From the NCBI GenBank assembly GCA_033675545.1, contig JAWDGP010007375.1:20001-84000 (forward strand): DNA of 64,000 bases, given 5' to 3'. A program made the translations under genes and the position numbers. This DNA comes from Elysia crispata. Taxonomy: Eukaryota > Mollusca > Gastropoda > Plakobranchidae. The notes beneath the pieces are model-generated. The model was not told the origin of the DNA and did no database searches. It saw only the letters and a list, made by a program, of their open reading frames with translations. Positions 1 to 12,755 of this stretch are shown here, in pieces. Within the stretch, counting starts at the first letter, position 1, and every line of letters begins with the position of its first letter.

Positions 1-1
1 C

Positions 2-36
<35 letters not shown>

Positions 37-40
37 GTGT

Positions 41-111
<71 letters not shown>
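1..111. repeat. Compound microsatellite (CTGT)n-(GT)n-(CT)n
   Basis: Nine CTGT units are followed by a short GT run and then about 33 CT units; the tract is cut by the window edge, so its true length is unknown. The order CTGT, GT, CT suggests stepwise growth from one seed. A 62-aa open frame of alternating Leu-Ser here is a by-product of the repeat. Confidence 0.97.
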
Positions 112-116
<5 letters not shown>

Positions 117-1430
117 TTACTCTTTTTCTCCCGTTACTTCACTGCGTTTCATCTTTTTATCTATGTAGGTCAATCTGCTTTTATCTCATTTAATCTATTT
201 ATATTTCCATACATCTTTTGCCTATAAAATAAGAGAATTAGATATGGTTCCGTAATAAGACCTGTTTCATTTACTTTCATTAGAAGCTCATACAAGCACA
301 TTAATTGGGGTTTTAATCAAAACACCCGTCCATTTCGACTAACTTAGAGGCTCGGGTATAAATTACAAGCCGAGTTCATTGCTCTCATGTTTACAGAGGA
401 CCGAATGGACCTATGAATATTTAATGAAAGACTGGGTAGAAAACAATCGTATTTTGAGAATCACATTTCTGAAACTAGAGACACAGTTTGTACCTAATAA
501 ATTCACTGCTGTTTCGCAAAGAGGTATGCAACTTAAACTAGTCATTATTTCTTAGTAGTGTCAGTATAGTTGAACTGGCCAGCCTCCTCGGCACAAACTC
601 TATTGCTTCATGTGTTGGCACTGAACCAGAGCACAGAATAACTTGGTCAGAGAGCATTCTTAAGCACTATAACAATAAGATTATTTAATTCAACCTTGAT
701 TCTGGATCAGTTCATATCCCTATGAAAACCTAAGTCGTCTATATTATACAAACTCCAACCTAGAATGTTCTAAAAAAATAATTTAGATATTTAGGCGATA
801 TATATTATATAAATATATATTTAAAAAAGCATTACTTCTCTTACTTGTAAATTTGTCACCTTTTAAAAAGCATTAAGCAAAAAAGATAAATAAAAAGAAA
901 GAAAGAAAGAAAGAAAGAAACTAAAGGTCATTTTTTGTTGAATTCCATTCTTAAAAAGAATTGTTTTGCTGCCGCTCATTGCGTATTTCTTTTTATTTTG
1001 ATTTCTTACTTTTACCTTCACTATAAATAGTTTAAGTGCAAAAAAGAAAGTTTCTTTATACTTTATCCTTTGGAAATTTTTGCAGAAAATTTTCGTTTAA
1101 GCGCTGATTATAATTAGACCTTATTTTCGTCCAAGGCACCAACATGCCTTTTTTTTTTTTTTGTGCATCAACTAAGTTCTTCAAAAAGTTTGATCGTAAT
1201 CATTAATTTCAGGAACGGAGCGCAATTTACGCTCTCAGAAAACGGTGACGTGCTTCGCACTATTAAAAGCAGTTATTCAAACGCATTCATTTTTAAAGAA
1301 ATCAATATAAAAATCTTTTATCTAAGACTGGAAAAGCAGAAAGAGACAACGAACTTTTATCATGTTGCTGGAGGCTGAGAGGCAGTAGCTGCTTCTGTTA
1401 GATATTTCATTGAAAACTGCTTCTTTCTTT
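112..1430. other. Unassigned AT-rich DNA
   Basis: No recognisable gene. It holds an AT-only palindromic patch around 779-826, a short (GAAA)n run at 897-920, and poly-T near 1148-1162. The longest open frame (71 codons from about 1163) has no family I recognise and looks like chance. Confidence 0.6.
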
Positions 1431-1431
1431 C

Positions 1432-1502
<71 letters not shown>

Positions 1503-1503
1503 T
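1431..1503. repeat. (CT)n microsatellite
   Basis: About 30 uninterrupted CT units flanked on both sides by CTTT-type pyrimidine sequence. Confidence 0.97.
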
Positions 1504-2229
1504 TTTACCCTTGTCTCTTATTATTCAGTTAACCAAAAAATATGGAAACCGGTAAATATCCGAAGAATCAACCCAATGAAACTAGAAGCATAATAAAACT
1601 GATGTAAACGGTATGATTTATTCTTATTTTGAATAACGCAGCTGCTAATTATATGTTAGAAGAACGGACTGTGAAGCTGGAAAAACACACAGTATCGACG
1701 CTGCAGCTATTGCGAGTAACTTTTCTTGTAACTGTTTGTCAGCAGCAGAGTAAACATTTCACTAATCAGCTCTTGTTATTGAAATCTAGATTACTTTGCT
1801 TGTCCTTAATTTTTATATTGGACCGTATACATACAGGTAAATTATATTTTTCACAAATACTGCTGTTGATTAGCTGCGATATATCGTGCAGTTCTCACAC
1901 GTTTACAATTACAAGTCTGCACTTCAAGTTAGTCCCAATACCTTGATTGGTTACATAAAGGCCTTATTTCGAAGAAATTCACTCTACATTCTTGCCTATA
2001 ACATTCATAGTCTAGATTCTCTATTCATTGAGATGATGGTGGCTTACACAAATCATTATCATAGCGAACAAAGAATCTTTTGAATCTAAATCTAACCCTG
2101 CTCGACACCTCTTTCATGAATAGCTTGGCTCTAAGTTCTAAGTCATGTGTTCATTCTATTGAAAAGTTAATGCTACCTGTAGAGAAAGCACTAACTTGTC
2201 TTGCTTCAAACAATTGTTGAGATTTTTTT
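1504..2229. other. Unassigned non-repetitive DNA
   Basis: Open frames of 105 and 65 codons overlap here (from about 1629 and 1886, plus strand). Neither shows a domain, signal or composition I can assign, and I see no convincing splice context. Treated as non-coding. Confidence 0.5.
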
Positions 2230-2347
2230 TACTCGTTTTTACTGGTTTAGACTCTTTTAGAAAGATCAAACTATAATATCAATAATATAGCAGGTATTTC
2301 TGGGTTGATATTATAGTTTCATCCTTCTAAAGCAGTATAAACGAGTA
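2230..2347. mobile_element. Fold-back element (MITE-like or hairpin)
   Basis: The two ends are imperfect inverted repeats of roughly 45-50 bp. The outer arm TACTCGTTT returns as AAACGAGTA, and the inner arm AAACTATAATATCAA (about 2268-2282) returns as TTGATATTATAGTTT (about 2305-2319). About 22 bp separate the arms. The left arm carries roughly 9 extra bases that the right arm lacks. The terminal TA on each side fits a TA-targeting (Tc1/mariner-type) MITE with ends starting CTCGTTT, but TA may simply belong to the repeat. A transcribed hairpin (a miRNA-like precursor) is the alternative. No coding capacity. Confidence 0.55.
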
Positions 2348-2739
2348 CACTTTCATGCTACATCATCAGACATGCCTTTTCTTATCACGTGTTACACGAG
2401 CAAGAAGGACAATCTCATTATGAAACTTGGCGTTTTAAGTCCATCTGAAAAAAAGACAATTTTTTATAAATATAGAAATAATAGATTTAAACATTTTAAC
2501 AATGGGATATAAGAATTTTCCAGAATAATGTTATTGTATTATAACTGATAGATTTAGGTAGTCTAACCCATAACGCTTGAAGCCCTCGTTGATAGGATTC
2601 ATTATTTGTGATCATCTTGTGTGCAGCTTTATTTTTCTTGTTGTAACCTAATATTTCCACATGAATGCCAGACACAGAAATGCTGGCAAATTTTGTTATC
2701 ATGAAACTAAGCTTGGTAGCACAGGAATCGGTAGGAGAG
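2348..2739. other. Unassigned DNA
   Basis: Non-repetitive, AT-rich, with no recognisable feature. Confidence 0.5.
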
Positions 2740-3149
<410 letters not shown>

Positions 3150-3691
3150 TAATAATGTTGACAATCATTCCCGTGTGGACGATTTTCATTCAAGAAAACT
3201 TTTATGCCATAATAGTTTTAGTATTATTTTGATATTCATTGCTCATGAGAGGGCAACATATTCGCCGAACATTGTCCAACTTGTATGAAAACAAAATTAA
3301 CCTCTAGCAATTTTATAGAGGTTATCATATTTCACAAAATAATTTATGGCATTTTTTCATACGAGAAATATATTCGATCTCACTCTCTACCCTCCACCCC
3401 AGCGAACAACAGAACATCCTTCTCCCCCTCCTATTTGGGCTTGCCAGAAGTCTTTACTACCGGTATACCTTCAATGTTTCCGTGGGTTCCGTTGCTTTAG
3501 CAGGAGTTACATATTATGGATGGTTTGCTCATTTAGCGGGGTGAATGGCTATTGTAAACAGTCAGGTCAGGCCGTGGCAGCTGTAAATACTTTAAGAGCC
3601 TCCCTGAGGTTTGTAAGCAGACATGGTATTCTCGGGTCCGCCGTAAAATTCATACTTGTGCTGTAAGCTACATAAAATTTATCTACAACTT
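3150..3691. other. Unassigned DNA between GAT and CT arrays
   Basis: A 106-codon open frame (3346-3666, plus) covers most of it. It begins at a non-ATG-like or uncertain start, has an unremarkable composition and matches no family I recognise. No repeat element seen. Confidence 0.45.
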
Positions 3692-3826
<135 letters not shown>

Positions 3827-3910
3827 GCCTCCCTCTCTTCCATTCACTAACTTTATCTTTGTTCAAAACTCTAATCTGTTAGTCACTTTGTAACCCTACA
3901 AGTTTTGTCG

Positions 3911-4741
3911 CTCTATGTACCACTTGATAATACGCTTGAGACTGCATCTTACCAAAAGGAGTCAATCGAGAAATGTGTGGTTGAAATTGCAGATTGGATG
4001 AACTCTAACAAACTTAAGTTAAATAGTGATAAAACAGATGTGATCGTGTTTGGGACGAACAAAGCTCTTATAGATCTTAACTTTAATAGTGTTCAAATAA
4101 AAAGTTCCAGCGTTCCTGTTTCAAGTTCAGTAAAGAATCTGGGATGTTATTTAGACGCAAATTTTACTATGTCTTGTCAGATCAATAGCATATGTCAGCA
4201 ATCGTACTACCATCTTAAGAATATTGGCATGATCAGAAGCTATATTAATAAAGATACTGCTCAACTTCTAGTCAGCTCTTTAGTAATGAGCAGAATAGAC
4301 TACTGTAATTCATTGCTTACTGGAGTATCTCTTAACTTAATAATTAAACTTCAGAGAGTACAAAATCAGGCAGCCAGGATTGTATCCTGTGCTAAAAAGC
4401 ATCAGCACATTACACCTGTCTTAAAAGATCTTCACTGGCTTCCAGTTAAGCAAAGAATTGATTTTAAAGTACTGACCTTTGTTCATAAATTTTTTCAAAA
4501 TATATCTCCTTTTTATATTCAAGAAATTTTAGAATGTCATAGGCCTAATAGAGTTTTAAGATCAAGTGGTAATAATAAACTAGCTGTACCACGATCTCAT
4601 TCAACGCTAGGTGATAGGGCTTTTTCAATTTACTCTTCCATTAAATGGAATGCCCTCCCGGCATATTTAAAACTATCTTTTACACACGACAATTTTAAAC
4701 GACATTTAAAGACTTTCCTTTTTAAACAAGCCTTTGTGTGA
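3911..4741 (+). pseudogene. Reverse transcriptase, C-terminal remnant of LINE ORF2
   Basis: About 276 codons without an internal stop. Numbering from codon 3905, motifs in order are WMNSNKLKLNSDKT (31-44; palm region just after the lost YADD), VKNLGCYLD (76-84), SRIDYCNSLLTG (129-140), LQRVQNQAARIV (149-160), HWLPVKQRIDFKVL (177-190), RAFSIYSSIKWNALP (238-252) and FKRHLKTFLF (264-273). All are hallmarks of the C-terminal domain of CR1/L2-group polymerases. The frame could not encode an active enzyme because the catalytic palm is absent. It has no genuine start: upstream codons in frame read as flanking DNA. The clean frame suggests a fairly recent insertion. Confidence 0.85.
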
Positions 4742-4882
4742 CCTCTTTCATGTTTTAGGGTCTTATTGATGTCAAATTATATATCTACTGTTTTTATTGT
4801 GAAAAATCTGTACGCGCCTAGAGCATTTTATTTAAGGTGATATACGGCGCTTTATAAATGGTTATTATTATTATTATTATTA
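3911..4882 (+). mobile_element. 5'-truncated CR1/L2-like non-LTR retrotransposon (LINE)
   Basis: A copy consisting only of the 3' end of a LINE. Recognisable sequence begins at LYVPLD, which in intact relatives directly follows the YADDTQ catalytic motif of reverse transcriptase, so nearly the whole polymerase, the endonuclease and any ORF1 are missing. The coding part runs to a stop at 4739-4741. A trailer of about 120 bp follows, then GGCGCTTTATAAATG (about 4846-4860), a 3' end typical of CR1/L2-type elements, and a tail of about seven TTA units (4861-4882). No target-site duplication is evident, as is usual for this group. The clade is inferred from the tail and the thumb/connection motifs; CR1, L2 and Rex-like elements are hard to separate by eye. 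Confidence 0.85.
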
Positions 4883-6300
<1,418 letters not shown>

Positions 6301-7029
6301 CTTTCTTTTCTTCCACTTCTTAACTTTTTATGGCAATTATAGAGATATTTTTAAATCAAGATCAGTTAAGGAAAAAAAAATGTATGCTAATGACATGGAG
6401 ATGTTTGCGCTCTCTACTCCTCGCCGTAATAAGTATATTTAACTAATTTTGTAAAATCCAAAGCTATTTACAGATTTTTATGTTCATTACAATGTAAGGC
6501 CCTGTACGTTAATGCATTCAATGTGAAAATTCGCAGCGTTGTAATAAGAGTTTAAAAGGATGTCAGTACAGAATTAGTCGATTTCCTTTATTGACTCGTG
6601 GTGGATGGGCCGAAAAAGCGTGAGGCCACTCTGGCAATCCGCCGTGGTTCCCAACTTAGGCACCAAGACAAAGAAAAATATTATGTTTTATTTATATATA
6701 TGTGTGTGTGTGTGTGTGTTGAAAGTGATGGTTTAGTGCTTTGCACCAGCTAGATTAGAAAAAAATCAGTGTCACGCTTGTTGATTTTTTTTTTTAATTT
6801 ACCACTCGGGAAACTTATCCACAGACATTTATATTAGAAGAAAGAAGCCTCATAAATACCCGGTACCCGTGACATATGACCTGTATATTTTTCATATAAA
6901 ATTATGTCCAATGTGGACATGATCTATTTAAGAGGAAAAAGTCGTTCATAATAAAGAATATTATGTAAAAAGCACAATGTCATCTAGTTAACATCAAATT
7001 TTTCATAAGATTTTAATCTTAATCTATCG
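6301..7029. other. Unassigned DNA with short (GT)n run
   Basis: Nothing recognisable apart from a (TG)n run at about 6700-6719 and several A or T runs. A slightly GC-richer patch at about 6597-6660 is unexplained. Confidence 0.5.
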
Positions 7030-7330
7030 TGTGCAATAATCTCTAATTATTATCTATGAATTTTCCAGACATCTAGACAATATTGGTTCTAATATTCCAG
7101 ATATGACTTGAAGTTCTAGACTCCAGATAGATACTTTGGAAATGATCATCCCATAATTTAGATCTAGATAAAAACTTCTGATTGAGGCCTAGAATCGGAA
7201 CTAGATCTAGGTCATAGCCACCTAGATGAATATCCAGATTTTGAAATTAGATTTGTCTCGAGACATCCACACTTTAAAAAGAATCAAATGTAGAACCTCA
7301 TCTAGGTATAAAGTATTATGAAGCCAGTTC
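7030..7330. repeat. Cluster of TCTAGA/AGATCTAG words
   Basis: At least six variants of the palindromic word AGATCTAGA lie within 300 bp (for example TTAGATCTAGATAA, ACTAGATCTAGG, ATCTAGAC), spaced irregularly by 20-60 bp. Similar clusters lie at about 16.33-16.56 kb and 52.48-52.55 kb, with single copies elsewhere (10.22, 10.54, 19.54, 40.21, 51.77 and 62.39 kb). It looks like a decayed dispersed or short tandem repeat. No coding sequence. Confidence 0.55.
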
Positions 7331-8299
7331 TCAGAGTTGTGTTAGGTGTCAACGAAGGAAGATTTGACTCATTTTCACAGCAAATTAGCAATAATTTTCT
7401 GTTACGTGCATACTAGTACCTATAGGCCTATTTGGTTCCTTCAAAGAATATTAGAAAGTTATAGCATGACCTTTTTTGAAACTTTTTTTTTTTTTTCATA
7501 TGCATGCACTTTTGTACTCATTATCAAAATGCCTCATTCAGCTTTATGCTATTTTGAATAGTTTGGAACAGGCCATTGTGTTACTGAGAAGGAAGTAATG
7601 TCACGGCTTTTACCCCCTTATCTCAAAGACTTAACATGCCAAAATTTCCATTTCGCTTAATTCTTTCCTTTTACCTAAGCCGTTATTTTGTGACTTCGTA
7701 TCCTTATTTTCTATGGTAAGTTGCATCATGATGTTACTTTTATTTGCTGAGCACTGTCGTGTTTACAACATTTCAGTTTTCTCTTTCCATTCTTCCTCTT
7801 TCTTGATATGTTCCTGAATTATTCCTATTATCTAGTACATGTTTTTAATAATTTATCAATTAAATCCATGCTCTTGTATCGATTTTATAAAGGACTTATT
7901 TTCTAAAGCATGAAACCCATTTACTATCTTCCTAAGGAAATTCGAATCAAGTTTATATTTTGTTTAATATTTGTAATACTTAGAAAAAAAAGTCACTGGA
8001 AAGAGGTTATAATAAACAGCTTTGGTTGAGATGAGATTACTTAAATTTTGCAGTCATGCTTAAAATTTGTCTTTTTTATGTTCGCATGATTTTTTAAGGA
8101 ATCATCTTTACAGCTTCATTATCTTTGTTATTGAAAGAAATAAAAAGTTTACTTTTTTAATTTTGTTCAGCAGGAAAACTAGTTAAGTTACCTTCAGGAT
8201 TATTTATTATATCTTTGCTTATTTTACATACTTTAGCTTTATGTTCTCTATGCCTTGTAACCATTTCATTGAAGTTCCAAATATATTATTCATCCATAT
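7331..8299. other. Unassigned AT-rich DNA
   Basis: No gene or element recognised; a few T runs only. Confidence 0.5.
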
Positions 8300-8436
8300 G
8301 GAATGAGGCTGTGGACATGACCACCAAACTTTATGGACCCCCTCATGAGTTGGAGAGAACGGCAGCCTTCATTGCCAAGGCCGGGATTGCAGTTTGATAT
8401 CCAAAGCATCCGAGAACAAGAAGAAGAAGAAGAAGA
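8300..8436 (+). mobile_element. LINE 3'-terminal remnant with (AAG)n tail
   Basis: The last roughly 30 codons read WNEAVDMTTKLYG then ELERTAAFIAKAGIAV and stop (8395-8397). The pattern K-L-x-G, L-x-x-T-A-x-F-I, G-h-x-h-stop is typical of the extreme C-terminus of several invertebrate LINE ORF2 proteins (I/Nimb/Ingi-like). A 20-bp trailer leads straight into an (AAG)n tail at about 8418-8436. That combination is the expected 3' end of a heavily 5'-truncated insertion. The clade call is weak. Confidence 0.5.
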
Positions 8437-9341
8437 TTATTCATCCGATTTTAAAGAATAAATCATTCTAGTTTTAGACAAGGTATTCTCTGGGATGACG
8501 TGCATTCGGTAATTTTTCTTACTTCGTGAAAAGTTCTACAAACCAGGCACAATATACTGTAAATTAATGTGAATAACTACAGCAGCAGCCCTTGCAGCAT
8601 TCAGGGCCAGGTCTTAGAATGATTTAATCAACCTGAAATACCCATGGAGGAAGTAGATGAATGTCGTTGTAAGAATTTTGCTTGCAGGAAGCTGTTCTGA
8701 GTTGAATTTGCCAATATCATTATTGCGTGGCACTGCTTGTATTAAGAGAGGAATGGGTCAAACAAAAAATAGAGAAAAAGAAAAGAGTGAAAAAAAGAAG
8801 ACCTATTTAAAGAGGGTTTTTTTTTTTTTTTTCGTCTTTATATTTTGTTTTACTTTTCATTTGGGATAGTGGAATTACAGGGACCGGGAAAGTTACAGAT
8901 GAAATAGGTTGGGCAGAAGAGGAAAAGAAAGTAAAACTGAATCGAGGAAGATGAAAAACAAAAGAATAGGAATTAATGAAATCCATTCCCAAAAAGCCAT
9001 CAAAAGTGTTGTCGTATGCAGTGATATATTTCGGTTTATTTTATCTTTATTTTTATTCTAAATAAAATATCTTTTACTTCATCATATCAATACTTATTGA
9101 CGTGGTATACGCTTTTGTTTGTATCCTATCTAAAAACAACACTACTATGTTCCCCACTTCCTTGTTATTATCTTATATAAAAAGCTCATTACTGCTTGAG
9201 AATCCTATCAGTGTGACAAACCATGAACACGTTATTGTTCTTTTGATTCTGTGTCATAGGTCTAGATATAAATATGCAAATAACCATTTACTTGAAGTAG
9301 GCATAATGACTACCTAATAAATGTTCTGACAAACTTTGTAC

Positions 9342-9342
<1 letters not shown>
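8437..9342. other. Unassigned DNA
   Basis: No recognised gene. Includes poly-T at 8818-8832 and purine-rich stretches. Confidence 0.5.
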
Positions 9343-9430
<88 letters not shown>

Positions 9431-9439
9431 TAATAATAA
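9343..9439. repeat. (AAT)n microsatellite
   Basis: About 32 AAT units with one AAC interruption near the 3' end; the poly-Asn frame through it is an artefact. Confidence 0.98.
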
Positions 9440-11809
9440 ATCAGGCTTTGAGTTTCTGATAATTATGGGTCGTGCCTGTCAAGTAAATGTCCAATGTACC
9501 AAGAGACAAGAAATTTGGCTTTCGGTCGCCGATCTGAGGCAGAAACTATGGAACCTTTGATGGCAACGCTGTCTAGAGAGGTAAGAATAAAACCACAGGT
9601 CATGGTTACTTTGTGCTTTGCAGTACACACTGCATTCGTTCCAAGCCGAGACTTTCGGTACGAGAAACAGAGCACTTGCTACAGCCTTGGCCTAGTGAAG
9701 GAACGACATAATTAGGAGGCGTATAATATACAGGCACAAAAATTTTAGTCAAAGCAATTTGTTTACGCAAGAAAGTTGAAGGAAGGACAAAATAAAGTTC
9801 GGTGTATCAAAAAACACCAAATTAACCCAGCCAAAAACAGTTAAACGTATTTCAAGGGGGAAAGGGGGGGGGGGGGGTGCGGCGCTCAGTTTTCATGAAG
9901 GTGCGAAAGTTGAATTTTTATACTAGATCAGTTCAAATTGCTGTGATAATTTTACTACAGTGTGAGGAGCAGGAGAGAGGTGGGATATTCCGTCTAAAAA
10001 GATAATTATGGAAACTGATTATACCAAGTGGAGTACAATGTTTAGTTACTATGAGATCATGAGACGAATATTCTTTCTCTGAGCTCTATGAAATTTATCA
10101 CGAAAAGATTATTATGTTTACCACTCTTCTGGGCGAATGGGCCCTTGAAAAGGGTTACGTTTCGCGAAGGATCCTATGGTCACTGGTAATACAGTTAGCT
10201 GCATATAATCATACAACGCTTTATCTACAAAATTAGATCTAGCAATTACCATTTAATGTCATGATGACATTTAAAAGGGCGACGTTAGCCCAATTTAAAC
10301 TTGTTAAATTGTGTGGGTATTTTTGCGTACTAAACATAAAGCCATATTGAAATTATGCGCTCTGCTCTGACCTGACTACAAGGGCTTGTTATACCCAGTG
10401 AGTTTGTTGAGATCGATTTATCGTTAGCAGATTTTAATTACCTTTGAAAATTTAAAGATGCCCTTATTCTGATAAATTTGCGATAGGCATAAATGAAAAG
10501 TCTAGAGAGGAACGTTATATAACACAAACTGTAAAATATCTAGATCTAAGAATGAAAGTAAAGAGTTTTGAATTTTGCTTACATTTTTTTTTATGTTAGA
10601 TTGGACGAAAATCTTTCCTGCATGGACTTCATTTTCATCTTTAGAGAGGGTCATGATTCCCTCTCGCAAATTATCTTTCCTTTTTATCTTTACGGTATTG
10701 GCATAGTTTTCAGTAGAGTAAGACCGTTTCCTAATAGGAAGGCAAATAGATTATTGTTTCAAGAACTTTTTTGGAACTTTGAAATGGGCGACACCTGTCC
10801 TGGTCCATTTTTTTTCACACTTTGCGGAACTATGTCATACTGTGATTACTCAGGTCACCAAAGCATAAAAACTCATCAGTTTTCTCTTCTGTAGTGGCGT
10901 TCGACTTTTCTCAGGTTTTTAGGGATCTGCCTAGGTAAGATAAGAAAATAAGGAAGAGTAACTCGCAATCCTCCTTGTCAAGTCACTGACAAGGTTAACT
11001 AGAAACCATAGCCTCAGACCGGAAATGAAGAGCTAATATAACATTTAGCTCTTTTGACAGATAACTATTAAATTTTTCGATCATCAAGTGTGTTCATCTT
11101 TGATTCCATGATTTGACCACCGAGAGTTTAACTACAAAACTCAGTGCGTGATCTGAAAAATGGAAAAAGAACAACAATCTATTATGGAGGTAATTCATTG
11201 ATGGTCATTTAAGCCAATATGACTGCAATACTATCGGGACAAGAAAAACAATGAGTGCTTTTTCAAGACAAATGTTATTAATCCTCAATCCTAAAATGTA
11301 ATGCAGTGTAACAATCTCCACAAAACCTTTTACTTGTCTGGCCTGAAGCATGACATCATTATTCTCTGTTCCATACATTGCAGGACACTAAATGTAGGAT
11401 TTGTTTTTGCTTGTGGTTGTGTTTATTAAAGTGTGTGTTCAGGGATTAGCCGTTAGACAAACCATATAAAAAAATTACGCTAACTCAAAGCATTATCAAC
11501 GATCATGCTCTTGATCTACGAAGCAGAAAAATATTTTATGCAATGGAATCATGTCCAATCTCAATCATTACTCTTCTTATTAAGTTATTCTTTTGATATA
11601 ATTTTACTATATTAAGAAATCGCTCATAACATCCGCAGTGATCACAAAATTAATATGCAATTGTAATACTTTGAAAAATTGTTTTTGTCATAAGTAAAAA
11701 AAAATTCATTTCAACACTGTGGGAGGATTATATTATGATATTTACCATTTCAATACAGAAAATTGAACAAAACTTAAAAGTAGACACATTGCAAGATCGT
11801 TTAACGTGT

Positions 11810-11810
<1 letters not shown>
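9440..11810. other. Unassigned DNA, no gene recognised
   Basis: 2.4 kb of mostly unique sequence. It includes a poly-G run (about 9863-9876) and a few AGATCTAG words (10.22, 10.54 kb). A 108-codon frame at 10568-10894 (plus) has no assignable domain. A possible 5' splice site (GAG|GTAAGA, about 9580) follows a short open stretch after the AAT repeat, but no partner exon is evident. Confidence 0.45.

Positions 11811-11844
<34 letters not shown>
11811..11844. repeat. Poly-T tract
   Basis: 34 consecutive T. It could be the tail of a retroposed sequence on the minus strand, but no body is recognisable to its right. Confidence 0.9.
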
Positions 11845-11845
<1 letters not shown>

Positions 11846-12006
11846 TTGATTCACGCACAACACCTATCATTGTAGTTTTCTTTGCAAATATGTCGATATC
11901 TTACTGTAAAGCGACATCCTTTTTGTCACTCCCCCCTCCCCCTTTTTCCCCTCTCCCTCTCCCACTCACCCCTTCTTCCTTATTACATTGCCCTTTTCTA
12001 CGTTCT

Positions 12007-12134
12007 TGTTGTTGTTGTTGTTGTTGTTGTTGCTGTTGTTGTTGTTGTTGTTGTTCTTCTTCTTCTTCTTCTTCTTCTTCTTCTTCTTCTTCTTCTTCTT
12101 CTTCTTCTTCTTCTTCTTCTTCTTCTTCTTCTTC
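12007..12134. repeat. (TTG)n-(TTC)n compound triplet repeat
   Basis: About 16 TTG/GTT units with one GCT interruption switch abruptly to about 26 TTC units. The flank on the left (11930-11985) is C/T-rich. Frames of poly-Cys/Ser or Val/Leu through it are artefacts. Confidence 0.97.
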
Positions 12135-12755
12135 TAACTTTTTCAGCCTGCCACTTCAGCACAGTAATTGGAGGACGTCATTTCAAATCCTTTGAGGCTG
12201 ACGTCACGCTAAATTTTAATAGGAAAATGACATTTTGATAATAGTGGCGGTTACTTGAATTGGGTAAATATTATAATAAATTGTAGATCTGTATATAACC
12301 TGCACATGAGCACATGTAGATCTCCGCTCAGAATTCTGCAGGGACTTTTTAACGCGAGTTCTAGTGGCCAAGAGTGAGTTTAATGTGGACCCAGTCTAGT
12401 TATCCATGCTATGAAAGGTCTGAAATCATCAGTCTTGCAGCTGTTTGTCGGTTCCAACCAGTCAATCCGAATAACTGTTTATCGCCATTATTCGCAGTTA
12501 ACGCGGCTCTGTCCTGATCGATGTCATACTCGGTTCCTGATACAAACCGCGACGGACTCGGCGGCCGCCTGTACCTAACATTGATTTTGCCGGCTAGTCG
12601 ACTCAACGGTTAATTCGATCAAGTTTTGTAGCTCCTATCTTGAGACTTTAAAATGAGGAGTCAAAGCTGCTCGCTGAGGAGATAGAGAAAGGTCATTGAC
12701 CACAGCATTTTAATTACCCTAGTTGATGTAGTTGGGAAATACTTTGTTTATGTAT
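12135..12755. other. Unassigned DNA with GC-richer patch
   Basis: The patch at about 12420-12605 is distinctly richer in CG dinucleotides than its surroundings and holds a 65-codon frame on the minus strand (12409-12606; includes GKINVRYRRPPSPSRF). I do not recognise it. It could be an exon, an old element or a small regulatory island. Confidence 0.4.

Noticed and set aside
3150-3688. Coding exon at 3346-3666
   Set aside because: A 106-codon frame without recognisable domain, squeezed between two long simple repeats.
10568-10894. 108-codon open frame as a gene
   Set aside because: No domain, signal or protein-like pattern recognised; this length is expected by chance in 64 kb.
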